Source of the DNA: Candidatus Uhrbacteria bacterium
GTDB taxonomy: Bacteria; Patescibacteriota; Patescibacteriia; 2-12-FULL-60-25
Direction of reading: 5' to 3'
Length of the DNA: 15,139 nt
NCBI GenBank assembly: GCA_014728435.1
Contig: WJLP01000017.1
Location: forward strand, 1-15,139
Both the position numbers and the translations under genes were made by a program. Shown here piece after piece: positions 1 to 7,453 of this stretch (the first letter of the stretch is position 1; each line of letters begins with the position of its first letter). The notes below the pieces were generated by a model. It saw only the letters and a program-made list of their open reading frames with translations. It searched no databases and was not told where the DNA came from.

Positions 1-1
1 A

Positions 2-2113
2 ACCAGCACCACAATCAATTGGTGCCCTTCATGCAAAATCGGCTTGGCCAACGAAGAAGCTCAGCGAGGAATCTGCGAACGTTGCGGCGGCACTGTCGAA
101 AAACGCGAAAAAGAACAATGGATGATGCGCATCACCAAGTACGCCGATCGTTTAATCGATGAGCTCGCAGATGTCGACTATCTCGAAAAAATCAAAACCC
201 AGCAAATCAATTGGATAGGAAAAAGCCAAGGCGCTTCCGTTTTTTTCGCAACACACTCCGCGGATAATAAAGAAGCGGGCATGGTTGAGGTTTTTACAAC
301 CCGCCCGGATACACTTTTTGGCGCGACCTACCTCGTCCTCTCTCCGGAACATCCTTTGATTAATTCCTGGTTGGATCATCAAGTCATTGAAAACGGCAAA
401 GAGGTGCAAGATTATCAAGAAGAAGCTCGTAAAAAAACCGATATCCAGCGCCAAGAAAACAAAGAAAAAACCGGAGTAAGGCTTGGTGGCATTACCGCCG
501 TTAACCCGGCCACGGGCAATGAAATACCAATCTGGATAGCGGACTACGTGCTTGCTGAATATGGTACCGGTGCCATTATGGCCGTTCCGGCCCACGATGA
601 ACGTGATTTTGAATTTGCTAAAAAATTCAATTTGCCCATAGTTAAAGTCGTCGAGCCTCCCGTACTTGAAGAGCTCACGCATCCGCCGGTTGGAGTTACC
701 GCGGTGTCGCAAAAAGATGTACGCGTTGAATCAGGATGTTGGACGGGAGAAGGTATCTCCGTCAACTCCGTTTTTCTCAATGATTTAAGCACGGAAAAAG
801 CTAAAGCAAAAATGATCACCTGGCTCGAAGAACATGGCGCCGGCCGTGGCTGCGTTAATTACAAACAACGCGACTGGGTTTTTTCACGACAACGCTATTG
901 GGGCGAGCCAATCCCAATGATTCACTGCGAAAAGTGTGGCTGGCAGCCTGTCGCGGAAGCTGATCTGCCCGTTCTTCTGCCCGAAGTCGAAAACTATGAA
1001 CCAACCGACAGCGGCGAATCACCGCTTGCTACAATCACCGACTGGGTAAACACAACCTGCCCTGTCTGCGGCTCGTCCGCAAAGCGCGAAACCGACACCA
1101 TGCCCAACTGGGCAGGCTCTTCTTGGTACTTCTTGCGCTATACCGATCCGCAAAACGACCAAGTATTTGCATCAGCCGAAGCTTTAAAATATTGGATGCC
1201 TGTAGACCTCTACAATGGAGGCATGGAGCATACCACGCTCCATCTCTTATACTCACGCTTTTGGTATAAGGTATTGCACGACCTTGGTCACGTCCCGGAA
1301 TCATGTGGTAATGAGCCTTATGCCAAGCGCACTGCTCACGGCATGATCTTGGCCGAGGGAGGAATTAAAATGTCCAAGTCCAAAGGCAATGTCATCAACC
1401 CTGATGATGTTATCGCCGAATTCGGCTCAGACGTATTCCGTTGCTATGAAATGTTTATAGGTCCGTTCGACGCGGGTGCGCCCTGGGACACAAATGGCAT
1501 TCAAGGCATTAAACGATTCTTGGATAAAGTCTGGTCGCTTCATGAAAAAATAACAAATAATAAAGAACAAATAACAAAGAATCCGGACAATACGAAATCC
1601 GGACTCCGGACTCCGGACTCCGGACTGGGCATTTTGGACGAAGTACGAGGTGCGACGTACGAAAGTTTGTTGCATAAAAGTATCAAAAAAGTCGGCGATG
1701 ATATCGATGCCATGCGCTTTAACACGGCCATATCGCAACTGATGATACTGACCAATACATTGCTCGAAGCCGATTCAATAGCAAAAGAAGATTTTGAAGC
1801 CTACATTAAAATTCTCGCTCCATTTGCCCCTCATATTGCCGAAGAAATCTGGCATGATCTTGGCCATGATACGTCCATTCATCTTGAAGCTTGGCCCGAA
1901 TTCGACCCTAAGCTCCTTATCGACGAAACAGTCACCGTTGCCGTGCAAGTTAACGGCAAAGTCCGCGGTGAAATAGAGGCTTCACCCGATGCAAAAGAAG
2001 ATGAAGTGGTGGAGATGGCCGAACAAATTGAAAACGTTCGCAAATACCTCGAAGGCAAGCGACCGAAAAAAGTAATCTACGTCCCCGGAAGAATCTTGAA
2101 CATCGTAATTTAA
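2..2113 (+). CDS. leuS: Leucyl-tRNA synthetase, 3' portion (5' end outside window)
   Basis: Class Ia synthetase that charges tRNA-Leu in the cytoplasm. The reading frame is open from base 2, so 703 C-terminal residues are visible; the HIGH active-site motif must lie upstream. Numbering from base 2, the fragment starts in a zinc-ribbon region (Cys 8, 11, 25, 28). The CP1 editing domain follows, with TTRPDT (99-104) and HDERD (198-202, carrying the conserved editing aspartate). A second CxxC pair lies at 309/312 and 353/356. The KMSKS loop is at 456-460, followed by the anticodon-binding helices and a C-terminal domain containing VNGKVRGE. Residues about 516-542 are an unusual low-complexity insertion made from DNA repeats (see separate entries). 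An internal TTG at 44 is not the real start because family-typical sequence continues upstream of it. A hairpin follows the stop codon. Confidence 0.96.
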   Translation, partial: TSTTINWCPSCKIGLANEEAQRGICERCGGTVEKREKEQWMMRITKYADRLIDELADVDYLEKIKTQQINWIGKSQGASVFFATHSADNKEAGMVEVFTTRPDTLFGATYLVLSPEHPLINSWLDHQVIENGKEVQDYQEEARKKTDIQRQENKEKTGVRLGGITAVNPATGNEIPIWIADYVLAEYGTGAIMAVPAHDERDFEFAKKFNLPIVKVVEPPVLEELTHPPVGVTAVSQKDVRVESGCWTGEGISVNSVFLNDLSTEKAKAKMITWLEEHGAGRGCVNYKQRDWVFSRQRYWGEPIPMIHCEKCGWQPVAEADLPVLLPEVENYEPTDSGESPLATITDWVNTTCPVCGSSAKRETDTMPNWAGSSWYFLRYTDPQNDQVFASAEALKYWMPVDLYNGGMEHTTLHLLYSRFWYKVLHDLGHVPESCGNEPYAKRTAHGMILAEGGIKMSKSKGNVINPDDVIAEFGSDVFRCYEMFIGPFDAGAPWDTNGIQGIKRFLDKVWSLHEKITNNKEQITKNPDNTKSGLRTPDSGLGILDEVRGATYESLLHKSIKKVGDDIDAMRFNTAISQLMILTNTLLEADSIAKEDFEAYIKILAPFAPHIAEEIWHDLGHDTSIHLEAWPEFDPKLLIDETVTVAVQVNGKVRGEIEASPDAKEDEVVEMAEQIENVRKYLEGKRPKKVIYVPGRILNIVI
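1548..1587 (+). repeat. Dispersed A/T-rich repeat, copy 1, inside leuS
   Basis: This 40-nt stretch matches 12872-12911 at 37 of 40 positions by direct reading; the first 24 bases are identical. It begins AAATAACAAATAATAAAG and ends in CCGGA. Two of the three forward frames through it hit TAA at once. leuS uses the only open one, which reads as Asn/Lys/Gln-rich protein. It sits between the KMSKS domain and the anticodon-binding helices, where LeuRS proteins vary in length. Confidence 0.85.
1598..1625 (+). repeat. Four tandem copies of the heptamer TCCGGAC
   Basis: Four perfect end-to-end copies of TCCGGAC lie inside the leuS reading frame, directly downstream of the A/T-rich repeat. A further CCGGAC occurs at 1583-1588. 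The unit contains the palindrome TCCGGA. A 7-nt period shifts frame with each copy, so the encoded peptide is not itself repetitive. Confidence 0.9.
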
Positions 2114-2115
2114 CC

Positions 2116-2137
2116 AAAACCGTCTTCGGGCGGTTTT
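2116..2137 (+). terminator. Hairpin terminator after leuS
   Basis: AAAACCGTC and GGCGGTTTT form a nine-pair stem (one G-U) closed by a TTCG tetraloop, two bases after the leuS stop. The run of T is only four long and part of the stem, so termination may be modest. It separates leuS from ugd. Confidence 0.7.
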
Positions 2138-2140
2138 CGG

Positions 2141-2170
2141 TTGACATTCTCTGGGCGATCTGAATTCTAA
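2141..2170 (+). promoter_or_regulatory. Possible promoter for ugd
   Basis: A perfect TTGACA (2141-2146) starts right after the leuS terminator. The best -10 at normal spacing, TTCTAA (2165-2170, spacer 18), is poor. The position, just ahead of ugd and after a terminator, supports a promoter here; the exact -10 is uncertain. Confidence 0.4.
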
Positions 2171-2186
2171 ATGTTTTAATAAATAC

Positions 2187-3506
2187 ATGAAAATTACAAT
2201 CATCGGCACAGGTTACGTAGGTTTAGTCTCAGGCGCCTGTCTTGCCGAACTCGGCAACACTGTTACATGCCTTGACGTCCAAACGGAAAAGATAGCCAAA
2301 CTTAAAGAGGGGATAATGCCCATATACGAACCCGGTCTGGATTCTATCGTCGCACGCAATGCCCAAGCCGGCCGACTCTTTTTTACGGACTCTTACGCCG
2401 AAGCAATCCCCGGAGCTGATATTATCTCCATTGCCGTAGGCACGCCTTCGGCCGCTGATGGTTCGGTTGATATGCAATACGTTGAAGCTGCGGCACGCGA
2501 TATTGGGTCACATATTTCTGAGTACACAGTCATCGCCGACAAAAGCACGGTACCCGTTGGTACGGCTGAAAATGTCGAAGCTATAATCCGAGAAACCTCC
2601 GGAATCAATGTCGACGTCGTCTCCAACCCGGAGTTTCTCCGCGAGGGCCATGCTGTTTACGATTTCTTACATCCTGCCCGTATCGTCATCGGAGCCGCTA
2701 CAGAGCCTGCCAAAGAGCGCATGCTCCGGGCTTACGAACACGTCGATTGTCCCAAACTCACCATGGATCGCCGCAGTGCCGAACTGACAAAATACGCGGC
2801 CAATTCATTTCTGGCAATAAAAATAAGCTTTATCAATGAAATGGCGGAAGTCGCCGAGGTTCTTGGAGCGGATATTGGCGAAGTCGTCGCAGGCATCGGT
2901 TCAGATCCTCGCATTGGCAAAGATTTTTTAAAAGCCGGCCCCGGTTGGGGTGGTAGTTGTTTCCCCAAAGATGTGCGTGCCATGCGGCATTTGGCCGAAC
3001 AGCTCGGCATCTCACTGCCCGTTGTTGACGCGGCGCACAAACTCAATCAAAAAGCGCGGGTACGCATGGCCAAACGCTTGGAGTCCGAACTCGGTGATCT
3101 AACAGGCAAGAAAATTACTGTTCTCGGCTTGGCATTTAAGGGTAATACTGATGATACTCGTGATTCCGCTGCAATTGAAATGATTAATTATCTCACAAAT
3201 CGAGGCGCGCACGTAATTGCACATGACCCCGTGGCTAAGATTGCGCCCGCAGACTTAAACGGATATAATCTCTCACAAGTTAGTTGTCCCTACGAAGCCG
3301 CGCAAGGGTCGCACGGGATAATTATTGCTACAGAATGGGAGCATTTTCGCAAACTTGATTTGCTTAAAATGCGCCGATTATCGTCGGGCGATATATTAAT
3401 TGATACCAGGAATTTATTTAATGTCGATATAGCCGGCCAAGCGGGATGGAAGTATATATCAATTGGCCGAAAAACATATGAAGCTACTTCTGGCGCGTCA
3501 TGCTGA
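2187..3506 (+). CDS. ugd: UDP-glucose 6-dehydrogenase
   Basis: Oxidises UDP-glucose to UDP-glucuronate with two NAD+, supplying activated sugar for surface polysaccharide. The 439-residue length is normal. Visible motifs are the N-terminal Rossmann GTGYVG (residues 7-12), STVPVGT (120-126), NPEFLREG (147-154), and the catalytic-site signature GPGWGGSCFPKD, with nucleophile Cys258. A central helical dimerisation region and a C-terminal UDP-binding Rossmann domain follow. The first ATG fits the family N-terminus exactly, although no Shine-Dalgarno precedes it. The last 29 bases overlap the phosphatase gene, implying co-transcription. The specificity assignment follows the strong family resemblance; related UDP-sugar dehydrogenases (for example UDP-ManNAc) share the fold, but this pattern fits the glucose enzyme best. 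Confidence 0.93.
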   Translation: MKITIIGTGYVGLVSGACLAELGNTVTCLDVQTEKIAKLKEGIMPIYEPGLDSIVARNAQAGRLFFTDSYAEAIPGADIISIAVGTPSAADGSVDMQYVEAAARDIGSHISEYTVIADKSTVPVGTAENVEAIIRETSGINVDVVSNPEFLREGHAVYDFLHPARIVIGAATEPAKERMLRAYEHVDCPKLTMDRRSAELTKYAANSFLAIKISFINEMAEVAEVLGADIGEVVAGIGSDPRIGKDFLKAGPGWGGSCFPKDVRAMRHLAEQLGISLPVVDAAHKLNQKARVRMAKRLESELGDLTGKKITVLGLAFKGNTDDTRDSAAIEMINYLTNRGAHVIAHDPVAKIAPADLNGYNLSQVSCPYEAAQGSHGIIIATEWEHFRKLDLLKMRRLSSGDILIDTRNLFNVDIAGQAGWKYISIGRKTYEATSGASC

Positions 3507-3978
3507 AACCAATCCAAACGGGCATGATGATCCGCAAAACGGGGGAGTGATTGGAGCTCTCTCTGAAAAAGGCAAACTCCAAGCTCAAAAAATGGCTGAG
3601 CATCTTAGCGCTTACGGCGTTAATTACATTTACAGCAGTGACATTTTAAGGGCAATCGCCACAGCTTACATCGTTTCCGATGCTATGCCCGATGTAACCG
3701 TCATGCTAACTCAAGATCTGCGTATAAAATCAAACGATGAAGCAAATGAAGAATTTGCAAAGAGGTTGAAAAAATTTATTTATGGCATTAAGGATAAATA
3801 TGGTAAAGAAACCGTTTTAATCGTCACTCACATGGATGCGCTAAAGATCATGTTGGAAATTATGGGTGCGGATAAGCCGGGCACGCCTCCGTTGGCTTCT
3901 GTTTCTGAATTTGCTTTATCGGCCGAGGGTTTCTTTATACCTATTCGCGTAAATGACGACTCTTATCTGAAAAATTAA
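3478..3978 (+). CDS. Small histidine phosphatase (phosphoglycerate-mutase-like)
   Basis: A 166-residue protein of the histidine phosphatase superfamily branch 1. The phosphate-accepting His8 lies in ARHAET (RHG-type motif with Ala), SSDILRA holds the conserved Arg58, and the second catalytic His118 is in VTHMDALK. The segment between Arg58 and His118 that normally holds the acid/base Glu is short and lacks the usual NE.xFG-like pattern, so substrate and activity are open; SixA-like, CobC-like and sugar-phosphate phosphatases are all possible. ATG 3478 is preferred over an in-frame TTG at 3463 because the family begins MKLLLxRH. It overlaps ugd by 29 nt, and its TAA overlaps the stop of the convergent YibE/F gene. 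Confidence 0.82.
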   Translation: MKLLLARHAETNPNGHDDPQNGGVIGALSEKGKLQAQKMAEHLSAYGVNYIYSSDILRAIATAYIVSDAMPDVTVMLTQDLRIKSNDEANEEFAKRLKKFIYGIKDKYGKETVLIVTHMDALKIMLEIMGADKPGTPPLASVSEFALSAEGFFIPIRVNDDSYLKN

Positions 3979-3983
3979 TTTTT
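3970..3983. repeat. 14-bp perfect palindrome holding two convergent stop codons
   Basis: AAAAATTAATTTTT reads the same on both strands. Its central TTAA supplies the TAA of the plus-strand phosphatase (3976-3978) and the TAA of the minus-strand YibE/F gene (3975-3977). With no G or C it is unlikely to form a stable terminator stem. Confidence 0.8.
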
Positions 3984-5162
3984 AGTTTGCGGTTGGTAAA
4001 AATAAGACGCCAAATAAGTGGCTATCGGCATAGCCAGCGCCAAACCGATACTGCCCACCAACGTCCTGACAATTTCACTGGCAATCAATTCATGGTTAAT
4101 AACCTGCCCGAACGATAAAAACGGCGGTTCATTTATGCTAAATAAAATCAGAAGCGGCAATGACGCGCCTGCATAAGCCAAAAACAACGTATTTACCATG
4201 GCGCCTATATGCGCGTTGCCAACCTCCATGGCCATGCTGAAAATTTTCTTTTCCGGCAATTTGGGATTTGCTTCTTTTATTTGCGCAACCGCTTCAATTT
4301 GCCCGATGACCATATCATCCAAAACACCCAGAGCACCAATTAAAACGCCGGCTAAAAACAATCCTTTAAAGTCTAACGCCTGTTGGCCTATGCCTAATAA
4401 AAACAGCGTTTCCTCACCAGCCATTCCGGTCAATTTTGCAAGCCATGTAAATAATAATGACAGTAACGCAACAATAATCAAAGAAACGGTTAAACTCAAA
4501 ATTGCCAAATGCGCTTTTGTATTCCAACCGTCGGTCAAGTAAATCATCAATAAAAAAATTAAAATACACGTACCTATTCCCACGGCCAAGGGGTTCCACC
4601 CCGTTAAAATAAGCGGTATGGTCAATTTTAAAATTATGGCAAAACTTATGCCAAGAGAAATTAAAGATCTTAAACCCTTGGCCTTGCCCACCAGTGTAAT
4701 CGCGAGCGCAAAAATAAACGCCAGCAAGTACAGCGGCCATCTGCGCACGTAATCAGCTATATAAAAAACATCTTCTCCTTCCGAATCCACCTGGTGGCTC
4801 ACAATAACGCGGTCGCCTTTTTTATATTCATTTCCTTTGATCGCAATAATATCCGAAATGCCGTTAAAGATAACCTCTTTATCCTTCCACTCGCCTTCCG
4901 TGCCCCTCAATGCGACTCTCTGCTGTTTAACCTCTTTCCCCTCATTGGTTTTTACGACACGCTCTTCCAAAATCTGCACCACCTTTGCTTCAAATAACTC
5001 GTCTTTGGTTGCCGTATTTTGCGTTTCAGCCTCAATACCCTCGCCGGGCACTGCAAAATCAGAGCTTTTTGTTTGCGCTCCCGCGCCGTCCGCCCACGCA
5101 AAACCAAGCCCGCAAAAAACTGCGAATACAAGAATGGTCTTAAAACCGATAAAGTTCTTCAT
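3975..5162 (-). CDS. YibE/F-family multi-pass membrane protein
   Basis: A 395-residue protein matching the YibE/F family, whose biochemical role is poorly defined. It has an N-terminal signal-like segment (about 1-29, ending ADGAGAQ), then a soluble beta-rich region (about 50-135) that should lie outside the membrane. About seven or eight hydrophobic segments follow from residue 142. The family hallmark GALGVLDDM is at 276-284, and GNAHIGAMVNTLFLAY at 315-330 is also typical. The first ATG is supported by the signal peptide; there is no clear Shine-Dalgarno. A plausible promoter lies 30-60 bases upstream. It is divergent from trxB and convergent with the phosphatase, so it is probably transcribed alone. 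Confidence 0.88.
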   Translation of the reverse strand: MKNFIGFKTILVFAVFCGLGFAWADGAGAQTKSSDFAVPGEGIEAETQNTATKDELFEAKVVQILEERVVKTNEGKEVKQQRVALRGTEGEWKDKEVIFNGISDIIAIKGNEYKKGDRVIVSHQVDSEGEDVFYIADYVRRWPLYLLAFIFALAITLVGKAKGLRSLISLGISFAIILKLTIPLILTGWNPLAVGIGTCILIFLLMIYLTDGWNTKAHLAILSLTVSLIIVALLSLLFTWLAKLTGMAGEETLFLLGIGQQALDFKGLFLAGVLIGALGVLDDMVIGQIEAVAQIKEANPKLPEKKIFSMAMEVGNAHIGAMVNTLFLAYAGASLPLLILFSINEPPFLSFGQVINHELIASEIVRTLVGSIGLALAMPIATYLASYFYQPQTKN

Positions 5163-5193
5163 AATTTAATACAATATTAAAGCGTCAACTACA

Positions 5194-5221
5194 AATATAC
5201 CAGTTTTGAACAACTTATCAA
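5194..5221 (-). promoter_or_regulatory. Probable promoter for the YibE/F gene
   Basis: On the minus strand TTGATA (5216-5221) is followed after 16 bases by TATATT (5194-5199), with a TGG just ahead of the -10. Transcription would start about 25 bases before the ATG. Confidence 0.5.
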
Positions 5222-5283
5222 CGTTTGCCAAATTTACGGACAAGTAATAAAGTGAGTAAACTTCATTAATATTATCAATACAT

Positions 5284-6216
5284 ATGAATAACGAACTGAA
5301 ACAATTCGATATAGGCATCATAGGCGCCGGCCCGGCAGGCTACTCGGCCGCCGTTTATGCCGCTCGCGCGGGCTTTACGGTCGCTCTTTGGCTCGGGCCC
5401 GAACCCGGAGGCCAGCTTACAACTACAAATGACGTGGAAAACTTTATTGGCTTTCCCGACGGCATCCAAGGCCCGGAACTCATGGAAAGGTCAAAAAAAC
5501 AAGCTGCTCGTTTCGGCACTCAATTGCTGGAAGGAAAAATCACTAAAATCGAGCAAAACGACCAAGGTTTTCTCCTTCACGGTGAAAAAACATCAGCTCA
5601 AGTCAAGACTGTCATCATCGCCACCGGCGCCGTAGCCAAGTGGCTTGGTACTGAATCGGAAGAAAAATTCAAAGGCAGGGGAGTCTCCGGTTGCGCAACT
5701 TGTGATGCTTTCTTCTTCCGCGATAAAAACGTTGCCGTCGTCGGCGCCGGCGACGTGGCTATGGAAGACGCTCAAACCCTAGCCAAAGTCGCCGCCTCTG
5801 TCACGGTCTTCGTCCGCAAAGGCGAGGACCAAGTCCGCGCGAGCCGCATCATGTTCGAGCGCGCCAAGGAAAACCCCAAAATCAAATTCATGTTCAACAC
5901 AGAGATCGACGAATTCATGGGTGAAATGAAACTGGATAAAATCCACATCAAAAACAATAAATCAGGTGAAACAAGCGAAATGCCAATCGACGGAGTCTTT
6001 ATCGCAATTGGCCATCGCCCGAACACTGATTTTTGCCAAGATATCATCGATACCGATGCCGAGGGCTATATAACCACCAACGGTGTCAAAACAAATATCC
6101 CCGGTATTTACGCGGCCGGAGATGTTATGGATCGCGTCTATCGCCAAGCCATCACCTCGGCCGGCACCGGCTGTATGGCCGCGCTCGAGGCTAAAAAATA
6201 TTTGGAAGAAAACTAG
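5284..6216 (+). CDS. trxB: Thioredoxin-reductase-like FAD/NAD(P)H disulfide oxidoreductase
   Basis: A 310-residue flavoprotein of the low-molecular-weight thioredoxin reductase family, passing electrons from a pyridine nucleotide through FAD to a redox disulfide. It has an N-terminal FAD Rossmann motif GIIGAGPAG (11-19), the active-site CATC (Cys137, Cys140) followed by DAFFF, a second nucleotide-binding motif VVGAGDVAMEDA (152-163), and the C-terminal FAD motif AAGDVMDRVYRQAITSAGTG. The usual NADPH-selecting HRRxxxR motif is replaced by FVRKGEDQVRAS (176-187), so cofactor preference may differ. No thioredoxin gene is adjacent. ATG 5284 fits the family start. A strong hairpin terminator follows. 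Confidence 0.9.
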   Translation: MNNELKQFDIGIIGAGPAGYSAAVYAARAGFTVALWLGPEPGGQLTTTNDVENFIGFPDGIQGPELMERSKKQAARFGTQLLEGKITKIEQNDQGFLLHGEKTSAQVKTVIIATGAVAKWLGTESEEKFKGRGVSGCATCDAFFFRDKNVAVVGAGDVAMEDAQTLAKVAASVTVFVRKGEDQVRASRIMFERAKENPKIKFMFNTEIDEFMGEMKLDKIHIKNNKSGETSEMPIDGVFIAIGHRPNTDFCQDIIDTDAEGYITTNGVKTNIPGIYAAGDVMDRVYRQAITSAGTGCMAALEAKKYLEEN

Positions 6217-6232
6217 CGATTCAAACCATTTT

Positions 6233-6263
6233 AAAAATCAGAGTCATCAAGCTCTGATTTTTT
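6233..6263. terminator. Bidirectional terminator between trxB and the PAS gene
   Basis: AAAAATCAGAG (6233-6243) and CTCTGATTTTT (6252-6262) form an 11-pair stem with an 8-base loop. It is followed by T on the plus strand and preceded by A, which gives T on the minus strand. It lies between convergent genes ending at 6216 (plus) and 6286 (minus) and can serve both. Confidence 0.88.
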
Positions 6264-6285
6264 AAAGTTATAATGTCCGGCTCGT

Positions 6286-6753
6286 TTATAATTTGAAAAA
6301 ATTTCTGATCCGCTTCATTTTTTTATTGGCGTTATGGTCCAATACAACCCCCACCGCGTATCTCACGAGCTTCCTTTTATTGTCATAAACCGGCGCTATA
6401 TCCAACAAAGTTTTAAAACTTTTTTTAGCGATGGTTAAATTGTATATTCCCCGGCGAATCGTTTCTCCTTTGTACACTTGCAATAGATCTTTTAAAAACT
6501 TTCTGTTTTCGCCTTGCTCAATCATCATATCCATGGGTTTAACCGTTAAACACTCCTTTTTCTTTCGCTTAATCAAATCGCAAAAAGCATCGTTTGCATA
6601 AAGCACTTGCCCGCTTTCATCCAAAATAAAAATAGGAGTGGGCATATCATCGAACCACTCGGATGGAAGGCAGGTTGGTTTTAAGCTTTTCTCCGTCTTG
6701 TCACTCTTCTTTTTTGTCTTACTTTTTTTTGATGATGACCTCTTTGTCGCCAT
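6286..6753 (-). CDS. Stand-alone PAS-domain protein
   Basis: A 155-residue protein with a very basic Ser/Lys-rich N-terminus (residues 1-25) and one PAS fold (about 32-140). The PAS features are MPTPIFILDESGQVLYANDAFCDL at the start (37-60), a central helical part, and a last strand reading RYAVGVVLDH (131-140). No kinase, GGDEF, HTH or other output domain is present and there are no membrane segments. It may sense a small ligand or redox state and act through protein contacts, or bind nucleic acid through its Lys-rich tail; neither can be shown here. The tail could also be disordered. It is divergent from the papain-fold pair with only 29 bases between start codons, so the two units probably share regulation. 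Confidence 0.82.
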   Translation of the reverse strand: MATKRSSSKKSKTKKKSDKTEKSLKPTCLPSEWFDDMPTPIFILDESGQVLYANDAFCDLIKRKKKECLTVKPMDMMIEQGENRKFLKDLLQVYKGETIRRGIYNLTIAKKSFKTLLDIAPVYDNKRKLVRYAVGVVLDHNANKKMKRIRNFFKL

Positions 6754-6762
6754 AGCGAAAAT

Positions 6763-6792
6763 ATTGTATCATATAAACACGTATGACTACAA
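6763..6792 (-). promoter_or_regulatory. Candidate promoter for the PAS gene
   Basis: On the minus strand TACAAT (6763-6768) lies 18 bases downstream of TTGTAG (6787-6792). Transcription would begin only a few bases ahead of the ATG, giving a nearly leaderless mRNA. The -35 lies inside the start of the divergent gene. A TATAAA (6772-6777) on the plus strand could serve that gene. Confidence 0.35.
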
Positions 6793-7451
6793 AGAAGAGG
6801 GGCAAAGATACAAAACACGGCCGTGAAAACATTTCCAAACTGGAACAAGTGAATGGCCGTATCCCCGAGCTGGAAGTGGCGGACATAGTGCTGGTCCGCC
6901 ACCGTAAAGGGTTAACGCGCTGGCTGTTGCGCAGAGTAACAAAAAGCTATTGGGACCACACGGCCCTGATTATTTTTGCGCGCGATAAAAAACGCGGTTA
7001 TGCCAACGATATAATCATCGAAGCGATTCAGCACGGGCTAAACAGTTCTCTAAAACGCGGAGTAGAAGTTCATCGCTTGGATAAATATTTAAATGACCCC
7101 AAAAAATACGACGTGGGCATCAAGCGTATAAAGTGGCTCGACAATGAAATGAAGCAAAGGGTACGCGCTTTTATGCTTATGAACGTTGATACGCCTTACT
7201 ATCCGCTTTTTACTACAAAATTTTTCTTTGCCTGGATATCAAAGCGCTATCGTCGCTATCTCATGAGGCGCCAGCGTTATTCTTGCAGTGGTTTGGTGCA
7301 AAAAAGTTTTTACGAAGCCGCCGACTGGGAGGATAGGATGGATGTTATCTTCCGCGGCCCCGGCTACACCCCCATAGAAGTACAGGAAATAACATCGCCG
7401 GCCGATATTGCCAAAAGTGATGCTTGCGAGTGGATTTGGAATAAACAATAA
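6783..7451 (+). CDS. Permuted papain-fold (YiiX/C92-like) protein, paralogue 1
   Basis: A 222-residue protein resembling the circularly permuted NlpC/P60-type papain fold (YiiX/YaeF, peptidase family C92). In this fold the catalytic His comes before the Cys. The candidate catalytic residues are His59 in YWDHTALII, Glu80 in IIIEAIQHG, and Cys168 in YSCSGLVQKSF. VADIVLVRHRKG (32-43) and the KYDVGIKR strand (108-115) are shared with the next gene. No signal peptide or membrane span is evident; the N-terminus is basic and may be disordered. Members can be peptidases, amidases or acyltransferases, so the reaction is unknown. The stop is two bases before the next ATG, so the pair is co-transcribed. 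Confidence 0.75.
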   Translation: MTTKKRGKDTKHGRENISKLEQVNGRIPELEVADIVLVRHRKGLTRWLLRRVTKSYWDHTALIIFARDKKRGYANDIIIEAIQHGLNSSLKRGVEVHRLDKYLNDPKKYDVGIKRIKWLDNEMKQRVRAFMLMNVDTPYYPLFTTKFFFAWISKRYRRYLMRRQRYSCSGLVQKSFYEAADWEDRMDVIFRGPGYTPIEVQEITSPADIAKSDACEWIWNKQ

Positions 7452-7453
7452 CT

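Noticed and set aside
1..60. leuS as a truncated pseudogene starting at the internal TTG (44)
   Set aside because: Family-typical sequence (NWCPSCKIGL) continues to the first bases, so the missing 5' end is due to the window edge.
152..712. A 186-codon minus-strand open frame opposite leuS
   Set aside because: It lies fully inside the LeuRS editing region and its translation resembles no protein; it is a shadow of the strongly conserved plus-strand gene.
1583..1625. Possible CRISPR-like or satellite array from TCCGGAC units
   Set aside because: Units are seven bases with no spacers, and there are no cas genes; it is a simple tandem repeat inside leuS.
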